A stretch of DNA of 42,241 nucleotides from Rhizomucor pusillus. Its lineage: Eukaryota > Mucoromycota > Mucoromycetes > Mucorales > Lichtheimiaceae. Shown here in pieces: positions 33,455 through 42,241 of the stretch. The stretch spans positions 2,313 to 44,553 of the forward strand of contig FWWN02000705.1 of NCBI GenBank assembly GCA_900175165.2, given 5' to 3'. The notes below the pieces were generated by a model that saw nothing but the letters and a program-made list of their open reading frames with translations, was not told the origin of the DNA and did no database searches. Each line of letters opens with the position of its first letter. The first letter of the stretch is position 1. The translations under genes were made by a program, and so were the position numbers.

Positions 33455-35271
33455 ATGCCGCATCCAAACTGTCCTACATTCTCTGTGCCTGTCGGCATTC
33501 CCGTCTATGGAATTGCATTCACCTTGTCTAACCAGCTGTTGCTTGGTGGAGGTGGAGGTGGCGGTCGAACAGGTGTGAAGAACAAGCTTGTAAGCGTATA
33601 CACAGAAAGAATACGTGTACCTCTCCTCACTCACTCTCCTGTCATCTCGCAGATCTCGTACAAGGTTGAGCCACGTCGCAAAGATATAGAAGAGGAAGCG
33701 GTCTATGAAGTTCCAGAGGGAGAAGACGCCCCAATGTGCTTAGATACGCATCCTACGGCAAGTACCGACCAAGTTGTTGAACAGCGGCCGCCGCGTAGCT
33801 GACTGATAAAGAAATGCAGGAACACGTTGTCGTTGCTGGTATCAACTCATCCGAGGAAGCAATCAAACAAAACAAGAACGAAAGCTGTAGAGTGTTTAAT
33901 ATTCTGGAAGCGCAGTAAGGATCAATGGTAGTGAAAGAAGGAAATGAAACAAGCGCTAAGAATCATTCAAGGCTTGATTTGAAGAAAACGCTGCGTACCG
34001 TAGATTCTCAAAACATAGACGATTATCAGGTGAGAGAGAAAGAGAATTTATCTTATATATATTTTACTAAATTATTGGTATACAGAAAGTAGTGCGTTTT
34101 AGCGAAGATGGATCTTTATTTGCTACTGGTTCTTCAGAAGGCTCCGTGCGTGTTTTCAAATACGATAGCCTAGAATTATACTGCGATCCGATTCGAGCAG
34201 TCGAAAACGACGAAATTTTGGATGTGGATATATCGTTAGAAAAGGACAAGCTGGTATGCGTGGCCGGCAATGCTCTCCAGCTTGTCAATTTGCGCGGTCG
34301 GCATACCGGCAAAGTCATGCAAACGATTCCGCCGGCTAAACTTGATAAGAAGAAGCGCCAGTTACAACTACGAAGTTTCCGGTAAAGCAATGGATTAATT
34401 GCTCAATTTAAACGTTTACTGAACAATACTCTCGCGCTGTAGCTACGGTCGCATGTATACAAAAGACTATGGATTTGCCGTTTTGAACGGTGTAGGCAAA
34501 TCCTCTGGAAGCTTCTTGTGTAAAGTCGATGCATATACCTTGGAAACACAGTCTATTGTCAAGATCAGCAACAAGCCTGTGACAGCATTCTGTCTAAGGT
34601 GGGTACTGTCAAATGCGTTACATCGCTGCTCTCTAATGATAGGACTTTTCCATACAGTCGAGAAGGCGGCGTTGTCGTAGCTGCAACGGCCGACTATTCC
34701 ATTATCATCTTTGACGCAACCACCCTGCGTGTAAAGTATCATCACAGCAATTATTCACGGTAACTTTTACTAACCAAGGACTATTTTCCCTCTATCTAGA
34801 CTTTGTATACGTTAAAAGACGCCCACGGGTTTTCTATAACATGTCTTGCTCTGAGCCCGGATCGAAAGTTTTTGGCCAGCGGCTCGGCCGACAATACTTG
34901 CCGCATTGTGGTACTGCCTACACAGTTCCCTGGAGGTAAAGAGATGGTTTGGCGTGTGCGGTATACTTGACATCTAACTCTCACTTAATTTGAAAGGTGC
35001 AGGAGCCATTAATCCATTGTACACTGTATTCTTTGCTGTTCTTCTGGCTTTTGTCGTCCTCTGGCTGACAACTATTTTCAACTATGGTACTAATGATAAC
35101 ACTATATTATTCAATGCATTGCGACCTTCGCCTGCGAAGGGCAACTCTGCTACAACAAGCGTAATCGCTTCACCGACGAGCGCAGCGGCGTTTCCGGCAT
35201 ACTCTTCTATCACAAAGCAGGTGCACTTGGACGAAACTAATAGTAAAAGTGATAATAAAGATGAACTCTAA
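33455..35271 (+). CDS. SEC12: SEC12/PREB-like guanine nucleotide exchange factor for Sar1
   Basis: Nine exons (33455-33589, 33653-33757, 33820-33914, 33972-34029, 34086-34381, 34443-34598, 34658-34730, 34800-34935, 34997-35271) give about 442 residues. It is an ER membrane protein that loads Sar1 with GTP to start COPII budding. The N-terminal GGGGGGGRTGVKNKL is the K-loop region that binds Sar1. WD-like blades follow: VRFSEDGSLFATGSSEGSVR, FCLSREGGVVVAATADYSII and LSPDRKFLASGSADNTCRIV. One membrane segment (LYTVFFAVLLAFVVLWLTTI) comes near the C-terminus, with a short lumenal Ser/Thr-rich tail ending in KDEL. The topology (cytosolic propeller, lumenal tail) makes the KDEL a plausible retrieval signal. 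The second intron (33758-33819) starts GCAAGT and no GT alternative keeps phase. Confidence 0.93.
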
Positions 35272-35816
35272 GCTGCTTACGTGATATTTGCAAAGAGAAA
35301 TCTATCATTCATGGACATACAAGTTCAAGTATATCCTGCAAACTGCCACTTGTGATTAATCCAGTGCTTCATTTTGCATTGATCCTTTGGAATCTTTAAT
35401 ACGGTATAAAGCTATATGTAATGACCCCATCTTGATCTTTGCAAATTGCACCGTTCGTTCACACATCCTATCATGGACATTAAATAAGTGCCATTTCTCA
35501 GAATTTCCATGACTCTATCCCTGTCAACCTTGGCTGTACTTCACGTTCTGATATCTCGAATGCAAGGGATACGAGCAAGTATTAACTGCATATATCGATC
35601 TTCTTCTTACTATTACGATCGTCATAAAGTAATCTACACTAATTGTACAGCTAGTCACTATGCGCTATCGTGTAGCCAGTAACATGCAAAGCAGGACTCC
35701 CGCAAGAATATCAGTGTTAATCTTCAATAAAATTGATCTAGCAGAGCGTGGACATTCTCTTTAATGTAGTTTTAGTGTATCAGAACATTTCTCTTCCTTT
35801 TTCCTAACGTGCGCAT
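35272..35816. other. Intergenic between convergent SEC12 and MIC60
   Basis: AT-rich, contains both downstream flanks. No coding signal, repeat or RNA gene recognised; open frames here are under 65 codons. Confidence 0.5.
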
Positions 35817-37673
35817 CTATACTTGAAGCATGCTACCCAAGGTGGCCTGTGCCTTCATGATCTATAATACAGATATTAATACGCTGGTAATGGGCACGAA
35901 AGTGTTATATATAAACTTACCTCCAATGCCTGCTTAATTTCCAAATGTCGACGGGCAGCATCTAACCAATCGCTTGCAAGATGTTTGGGCCAACCAGTCA
36001 GTTGGTTTACTTCTCTTGCAGCGCTTTCCAGATCACCCTCTTGCACAAGATAATATTCGGCTCTTGCCAAACGAGCTTCGATGTCTTCGCCAGGCACAAG
36101 ACCTTGCTTGGTGAACATAAGCTTGCTCAAGATAAGGGAGATGATATGCGAAATCATGCTGCTGTTTTCTTCAGGTATCAGTGATGCTCGTCGTACTTCT
36201 GCCGCAACTGTGGCGAATCTGGTAGTGAGCTGAGCTGCAGAGCTGATGCCATGTCTAGCAACAGTCTCCGAAATGCTGGATGCAACGACCTGCACGAGTG
36301 CGTCGTTGCGCTTCTCGGTCGCATCAGCGAATGGGTTGGATGGAGCGCTGATACGGAGCAGTGCTTGAAGTTCCTCCAAGAATGCCTGCTTATTGCCAGA
36401 ATAAGCAGCACGCTTCAAAGCATCAATGGCGACAAGGAGTTTGTGTGCTTTTTGACTGTCATCCAACTGCTCAGCATTTTCACATGCCAGCTGCTCAAAG
36501 GTACGTTGCTTGACCGCGACGTCTTCGATGCAAGCCAACTTTCCTCCTCGTTCGGCCTCGACCTGGTGTCTGACTTCGCGAATGTATTGCCGTTGAATCT
36601 CGACAGCGCGCTCGGAAAGCTCTTTAGTCAGCGCTGCAAGATACTCTTTCTTCTGTGCTTCCAATTCTCGAGCTGCAATGTCGGTAAGCTCCTTTTGCAT
36701 AGCAGCGGTCTCGGCAACAAAGTCCTTCTTCATCTTTTTCTTCTTCTCTGCCACTCTATCTATGGAGCGTTGTCGCAGAGATTGGACCTTTTCTTCCACG
36801 TTGTGGCAGTGTTCCTCCAGCTTCGCACTTGCCCGGTCGGTATCCGCAGAGAGCTCCTTGAGACTCTTGAGCACATTCTCTTGTTCTTGCTGAATCAGTT
36901 TGTAACCTTTTTGCAGATTCTCAATTTCTCTAGAAGCGTAATCTGCCAGACGTTTTGCATGGCCGTTCATTCCAGCTTCGTTCAACATGACAACCAGTCC
37001 CTGGACAGTTTCGGCCAGGCTATCGATTGTCTTGTCACCGACTGCTTCGAATTTAGGCACTTGTGCTGGTGTATCGCTGCTCAAAACATTAGAAAATACT
37101 GGTTGCTGCTTCTTGGGTTTGGGCAGTTTAGAGTAGCCAGATCCAGGCATTTTTGGTGCTTCCTTTTCACCTTTGAACTGGGCGATGGCATCGCTAATAT
37201 ATTCGTACCAATCCATCGTCGTCTCCTTTGTCTTCACTCCATATTCTTTCAAGATCGTTCCGTATTTTTGGGCTTGATCGGTCACGCCCTTGACTTTGTT
37301 GAATGCGTTTTTGACCTCGTCATCCTCGAGAGCATCCTCGATAGCGTCGAGAAGTTTTTCGCCGCCAGGGATATACGTAGTGTAAGTGTCGTAGAACGCC
37401 TCATTCTTCAACGCTGCATATGTCGCTCCAGCGTAGGCTGTTGTACCCAAAAGTGCTGTCCACGCGAGTTTCTTGCCGACCGAGGACTTGCGTGGAGCTT
37501 CTGTCGATTCAGTGGCATACGATCGAGTAGCCTGAGTGGGTGGAAATGAAAGGTTTAAATCAATGTGAGCCTCCTCGCACGTATCGAATTAAACTGCTTA
37601 CAAGCTTAGGACGCAGCGAGCCGGAAACTGAGCGAGCACTCGCTCTCGTAACAGCAGAGGCTCCTTTAAGCAT
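35817..37673 (-). CDS. MIC60: MICOS subunit MIC60 (mitofilin)
   Basis: Three exons (37673-37602, 37531-35921, 35861-35817) encode about 575 residues. It is the core organiser of cristae junctions, anchored in the inner mitochondrial membrane. Residues 1-30 are Arg/Ser/Ala-rich with no acidic residue, a typical import presequence. A hydrophobic segment at about 42-62 (KLAWTALLGTTAYAGATYAA) is the membrane anchor. Long charged coiled coils occupy about 190-340. The C-terminal mitofilin domain contains FLEELQALLR, ARLARAEYYLVQEGDLESAA, REVNQLTGWPKHLASDWLDA and ARRHLEIKQALEV. The last exon is just 45 bases, encoding IMKAQATLGSMLQV; without it, reading continues into intron sequence. Divergent with the aminopeptidase gene. 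Confidence 0.93.
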
Positions 37674-37804
37674 AATCGCGTGTTAAGAAAGAGGAACTCT
37701 GGTTTTTTTTCCAACCAGCACCAGTGTCGGGAACCCCTCCCTGCCAAAACTTGGTGCGGCAAATGAAAACCGGGAACACTCTGCCTCTCTTCAGCAGCAC
37801 GACC
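37674..37804. promoter_or_regulatory. Short divergent promoter, MIC60 / leucine aminopeptidase
   Basis: 131 bases between two start codons that face away from each other. Both products have N-termini that look mitochondrial, so co-regulation is plausible. In-frame ATGs upstream of the aminopeptidase start (37763, 37724) would shrink this further but add sequence with little presequence character. Confidence 0.55.
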
Positions 37805-39874
37805 ATGACGCGATTACTCTTGAATAACTTGCCTGCCGTTGCTGCAGCAGCAGCAGCAAGGCGAGCTGCGTACAGAAAAGCCTCCTCCCCTACCACGTAC
37901 AGGAGTCTTCGTTACTTTTCGAATGCCGAGAACCTTGACGCCATTGTACTCGGAGCTTACACCGATTCAGGAAACATTAGTTTTCCTGCAGCGCAGTCGA
38001 TAGCAGCCAACACCCAGAAGAAGCTGCAGGAACAGCTTGTAGCGTCTAACTTGAAGAAAGCTGGAGACGTCCGATTGCTTTATAATGTGGACGGCGTAAA
38101 GCAGGTTGCGGTTGTGTCACTTGGCAAGAAACCTGAAGCAGCTAAACCGCATGAAACTTTAGAAGCAGCACGCAAGGCGGTAAGCATGCAAAGTGGACTC
38201 TTTCGGTTCTGAAGCTCTTGAAAATTGAACAGCTCGACCACCTATTCGCCCGATGTAGACCGCGTTGGGTATCCAGGCACTGCAGAACCAAGAAGTCACC
38301 AAAGTCGGCGTCGATGTATCGTTAAGTTCACACGGTGCAGCGGAAGGAGCAGTGCTTGCACAGTTCAAGTTTGACAAGCTGAAGAAAGAGCAACGTCCTG
38401 GAATACAAGTAAGCCCTTACGGCAAGACCCAAGTATCCGATGCATCCCGGCTGGGCTGGGAGAGCGGACAAATTTATGGCACATCCCAGAATTTGGCTCG
38501 CATGCTGATGACAACACCTGCCAACCTCATGACACCACGTCTATTCACGGAAGAGGTTGCATACTTGTTGGCAGGCTTGGAAAACACAGAAGTTATCGTT
38601 CGAGATGAAGAATGGGCAATTCGTAACAAGATGAATGCCTTCTTAGCTGTTGCCAAGGGAAGGTACATGATTAAATGGAGTGTGAGCTAGATCTGTTATC
38701 TAATAATCTTCAATATAGCAAGGAACCGTTGCGATTCTTGGAGATTCATTACCGCGGTGCCGATGAGAGCCAGAAACCGATCGGTTTAGTCGGCAAAGGT
38801 AAGAAATGGACGATGGATGTACATCGTTGACGTTATTCGATTAAATGTTTGATATTTAGGTGTCACTTTTGACTCGTGAGTGAAGATCTTCTGAAAACGT
38901 ACTTGAGTTTAAAGAATTAACTTTTGGTGATAGCGGCGGTATTTCCCTCAAGCCATCCAATAACATGGCCTTAATGAAAGGTGATATGGGTGGTGCAGCT
39001 ACCGTTGCAGGTGCTCTGTATGGTATTAGCAAGCTGCAATTGCCTGTCAACATTGTGGGATGCATTCCCCTCTGCGAAAACATGCCATCCGGTAAAGACC
39101 ACAATATCTATATCACTGCTTATGCGTGTGCCGTACTCACACGTCGATCCAGGCCATGCCACAAAGCCCGGTGACGTTGTTCGTGCCATGAATGGCAAAT
39201 CTATCGAAGTGATCGACACCGACGCTGAGGGACGCATGATTTTGGCAAGTTGTTTTTTCCATTTGCAGAATTTTCTGAAATTGCCCGCGTATTTACGATC
39301 TAGTATCTAGGCAGACGCGCTTTACTACTTGAGCTCCAACTACTCTCCAAAGAGCCTGATTGATCTTGCTACGCTTACTGGAGCGATGGATGTTGCGCTG
39401 GGCAACGTGTTTGCAGGTGTATTCACCAACTCTGATGATCTTTGGAACCAGCTGCTGTCAGCGGGACAAATGGCATCGGACCCGTTCTGGCGTATGCCCT
39501 TGCACGAGGAGTATCTGAAGGAAATGAAGGAGTCTAACGTCGCGGACCTGAATAACCTCGGAAAGGGACGCTCTGGCGGTGCGTGCTCCGCCGCTGCATT
39601 CTTGAAAGAGTTTGTTGCAGGTCTAGATGCATCTGAATCTGAGGCTCCAAAGCAGGAAGAACAAATCCAATGGGCACATATTGACATTGCAGGAGTCATG
39701 GACAGTCAATCTACAAATGGATATCACATCAAGGGCATGAGCGGTAAGTTACAAATGAATGATATTTCTTCCAAATGAGTATATTAATGAGTTTTTAATG
39801 CAATTATTTTTCCTTTGACAGGACGACCTACGCGCTCCTTAATAGAATACGTGCGTCAAAGCATGAGCAATTAA
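37805..39874 (+). CDS. Leucine aminopeptidase, peptidase family M17
   Basis: Eight exons (37805-38179, 38259-38662, 38719-38798, 38860-38875, 38934-39091, 39153-39244, 39311-39743, 39822-39874) encode about 536 residues. It is a two-metal hexameric aminopeptidase that removes N-terminal residues. Marks: [31 protein letters not shown] (metal-binding Lys and Asp); [14 protein letters not shown]; the signature [28 protein letters not shown]; then WRMPLHEEY and [11 protein letters not shown] at the end. The signature usually reads NTDAEGR; here the first residue is Asp. The N-terminus ([20 protein letters not shown], then RSLRYFS) is Arg/Ala-rich and could be a mitochondrial presequence. Exon 4 is a 16-base microexon inside the metal-binding motif. 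The intron at 39245-39310 starts GCAAGT. Confidence 0.94.
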
Positions 39875-40558
39875 AAAGAATGTGTCATGAATACATAATT
39901 GTCTTGGAGGTCGAATTTTAAAGCAGACCTTTTTGTATGCATGCATGTGGACGCTATTCATGCAAGTGGCGAATTTCCATTTTTCCTTATCGCCAAGAGC
40001 AGCAGGGGGGAGAAACGAAGGTTTAGTGTGAAACTGTCTATTATCAAAGCAAAAAGAGAGAGAGTGAGAAAAAGGCTGGGCATGTCACTGACAATAACAC
40101 TGAAGACAAAGAAGAGAGCCTAGTCCTAAATTGCGTAATATTCTTGTACGACAACAGAAGAGAGGAGAGGAGAGTTTGTCAAGTTTTGATCCTGGACGGG
40201 CAACCGTAGCACAATGGTGGGCAAAAACCGAGCAGCGCTTAACAACAGCAGGATAGGAAGCGGGAAACCTCGTTCTCGCCGATGACATCCAAACTCCTTG
40301 CTAGTAAAGCGCGCTTCTCGATCTCAGGAACAAATTCATCACCGCAGCTAAGCGGCCCCAATTTCGTTCCGTTTCATCACGCACATCCCAAGAGGATGAT
40401 TGTCGCCCGAGGCATTGCTACACAAAGAGCCCACAACACGCGGCGCACTTTATTTGTAGCCAATCAACCCTGTACTTTTCTCTCTCTTCCCTTTCTATCT
40501 TTTCAGCTTTTACGGTCCTTTTTGAGTTTCGCCACACAATACACACCACAGCACAACA
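39875..40558. other. Intergenic upstream of septin
   Basis: No gene recognised. A plus-strand frame at 40282-40599 (105 codons) runs into the septin gene in another frame and has no motif; I treat it as chance. Bases 40470-40558 are pyrimidine- then CA-rich leader sequence. Confidence 0.45.
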
Positions 40559-41768
40559 ATGTCTCCTCGATCACGGAGAAATGCGGTTTCATTCTTTAAC
40601 GTCATGGTCGTCGGGTTCTCTGGGGTGGGCAAGACGTCCTTAATCAAGACTCTCTTGGAAGCGCTTCGCAACGAGATGAGCAAAGGGCGCCGCGACTCTA
40701 TGGGCAGCCAACCGGACGGCGGCAAGGACAAGATAGAAGGCCCGCTTCACAAAACGGTGGAGCCATACACTGTCTCGACAGGCATAGACGTCGACGGCGA
40801 GAAAGTGATGCTTACTTTGATTGACACACCGGGCTTCCAGGGCGACTATCTGATTGACAAGCAATTGCATGATATCCTAGGTTACATTGAGCATCAATTT
40901 GATTTGACCTTGGCCGAGGTAATAATATTTTTTTTTCAATTTCACCACAGCACACAATCTAACGAAACATGTTGTTGTTTGTCTTTTATAGGAAAGTAAA
41001 GTCAAGCGCAACCCAAAGGCCGTAGATACCCAAGTGCATGCTTGCCTTTACGTCGTTGATCCAACGAAGCGCGCGTTGGATGATTACGATATCCGTATCT
41101 TGACCCGTTTGTCCCAGAGGGTCAATGTGATTCCTGTCATCGGCAAGGCAGATACCCTCACCGTCGCACAAAGAAACCGATTGAAACCAGCCATCATTCG
41201 TGATATTTACACCAAGCATAAGATCCCGCTCTATGGCATGCCAGAGGATGAGCCTGAGGAGGACGAGGATGAAGAACAGGACGACAACGATGCTCGATCA
41301 GAAACAAAGCCAGAGGAAGCCGATAAGAGCAACGATAAAGGCAAGACCACCACCAACGCCGGCAAAAACTCGACTGCTGGTGCGTCGCTGGACGACTTTT
41401 TGCAGCAATTTAACTACGACGAGGAAGATGAGGAGACACAGGCGTTCCTTGACTACTTGCACATCATTCCGTTTTCCGTGATTGCGTACGAAGACGATCC
41501 AGAGACCGGTAATCCTATCGCTATGGATGGCATCAAAATTGGTCGTGATTACGGATGGGGTAAAATCGATTGCTTAAGCGACGACTACAGCGACTTTAAC
41601 AAGCTCAAGACAATGCTGCTATCAACCCATCGTCGCATCCTCCAGTCTGAAACCGTTGAACGCTACTACGAGCAATATCGCACCGAGCGACTTTTGATTA
41701 GAAGAGCTACCAAGCTCAAGAGCATGGATGTCGGCAAAAAGATCCTCGAGGACCTCAACCAGCTATAA
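40559..41768 (+). CDS. Septin GTPase
   Basis: Two exons (40559-40918, 40992-41768) encode about 378 residues. Septins form filaments at membranes and septa. Motifs: VVGFSGVGKTS (P-loop, G1); LIDTPGF (G3, DxxG); VIGKADTL (G4, normally AKAD); YVVDPTKRAL and IPFSVIAYEDD follow the septin pattern, and the end contains DFNKLKTMLLSTHR and YEQYRTERL, the septin unique element. Between the G4 motif and IPFSVIA there is an acidic, low-complexity insert (about residues 220-285, with EDEPEEDEDEEQDDND). The N-terminus is short and there is almost no C-terminal coiled coil. These traits resemble the filamentous-fungal AspE-type (group 5) septins rather than CDC3/10/11/12, but this subgroup assignment is tentative. 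Confidence 0.92.
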
Positions 41769-42180
41769 TGTGATTTCTTCTTGATCAACTTTGTTTTCTT
41801 TTCTCTCTTTTTTCTAATACGTACTCGATTCTACGTCTCGCTCTCTCTCACACATACGCATTTATTGTTTATCCCTCCAGTCTCTCCCTCTCTATCTTTC
41901 TCCACGTTTACCCGTCATTTTTGTACACTTTTCTCTTTCCAATGTATCTGCTATAAAGAGCGATCACACTCTACTCACGGTACGGTCACAGAGTGCAAGA
42001 AGGATACACTGGTATCAATAATAGCATTATAGATACATAACCTTAGTTGATTGCTGAGCTGTGTCTCTCAGGGCTTGGCAATGCCGCCGGCCATTTGTCA
42101 GACTCTTTCCTGTGAACGTTTCATTGCAACACTTCCAGAATTTGCAGGCGTGAATTGTCTCCATCCTTTTCTCTCTCTCT

Positions 42181-42183
<3 letters not shown>
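41769..42183. other. 3' flank of septin gene, CT-rich
   Basis: Pyrimidine-rich downstream sequence with repeated CTCTCT tracts at about 41840-41900 and 42168-42183. No further gene is recognised before the window ends. Confidence 0.5.

Positions 42184-42241
<58 letters not shown>
42184..42241 (+). repeat. Poly-T run at the window end
   Basis: 58 uninterrupted T bases preceded by a CT repeat, reaching the last base. This probably marks the end of an assembled contig at a homopolymer rather than a biological boundary. It is not a telomere repeat. Confidence 0.9.

Noticed and set aside
36251..37549. 432-codon open frame antisense to MIC60
   Set aside because: It is the shadow of a long coiled-coil coding exon; Leu/Cys/Phe-rich composition is what the complement of Glu/Lys/Ala-rich codons gives.
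40282..40599. 105-codon plus-strand frame before septin
   Set aside because: It overlaps the septin start in a different frame and has no recognisable feature.
42184..42241. Telomere or transposon tail at the window end
   Set aside because: Pure T homopolymer without a repeat unit or flanking element; best explained by an assembly end.

Overview
The window is nuclear DNA of a fungus. Genes are dense and intron-rich: about 83 introns can be placed in 17 protein-coding genes, most of them 50-70 bases long. The gene set is typical of fungi: GWT1, SEC12, septin, a Zn2Cys6 regulator and a LaeA/UmsA-type methyltransferase. Intron density, Nuc1-type nuclease, sphingomyelin-synthase-like protein and overall style suggest an early-diverging lineage, most likely Mucoromycota (Mucorales-like). 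That placement is inference. Reading frames were assembled by hand; every accepted gene model keeps frame through all splice junctions and ends at a natural stop.

Layout. 1-1336: no gene seen. 1337-2996 (-): pyruvate kinase. About 3270-4200 (+): a broken RNA-dependent RNA polymerase resembling those of partitiviruses, i.e. an endogenous copy of a dsRNA virus. 5772-7477 (+): methyltransferase with a predicted myristoylated N-terminus. 8688-9974 (+): Zn2Cys6 regulator. 10450-11529 (+): Nuc1-type nuclease. 11707-13599 (-): FLVCR/DIRC2-like MFS transporter. 13867-16047 (-): AMSH-type JAMM deubiquitinase. 16152-18002 (+): GWT1. 18386-23856 (+): CHD1 chromatin remodeller. 24007-26052 (+): DBP5 helicase. 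26255-26864 (+): unrecognised 137-residue protein. 27122-28326 (+): sphingomyelin-synthase-like protein. 29241-31071 (+): glucose-6-phosphate dehydrogenase. 31317-33111 (-): SWC4/DMAP1. 33455-35271 (+): SEC12. 35817-37673 (-): MIC60. 37805-39874 (+): M17 leucine aminopeptidase. 40559-41768 (+): septin. The window ends in a 58-base poly-T run that looks like a contig end.

The genes are mostly unrelated housekeeping genes rather than a functional cluster. Shared themes are chromatin (CHD1, SWC4), early secretory and membrane pathways (GWT1, SEC12, sphingomyelin-synthase-like, AMSH), mitochondria (MIC60) and central carbon metabolism (pyruvate kinase, G6PD). Two divergent pairs share very short promoters: AMSH/GWT1 (104 bases) and MIC60/aminopeptidase (131 bases).

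The most striking signals are (1) an unusually high share of GC-AG introns: five with the exact donor G|GCAAGT and two more probable ones, about 7 of 83; (2) the endogenous partitivirus-like polymerase remnant; and (3) recurring tiny exons (13 and 16 bases internally, 7-10 bases carrying start codons).
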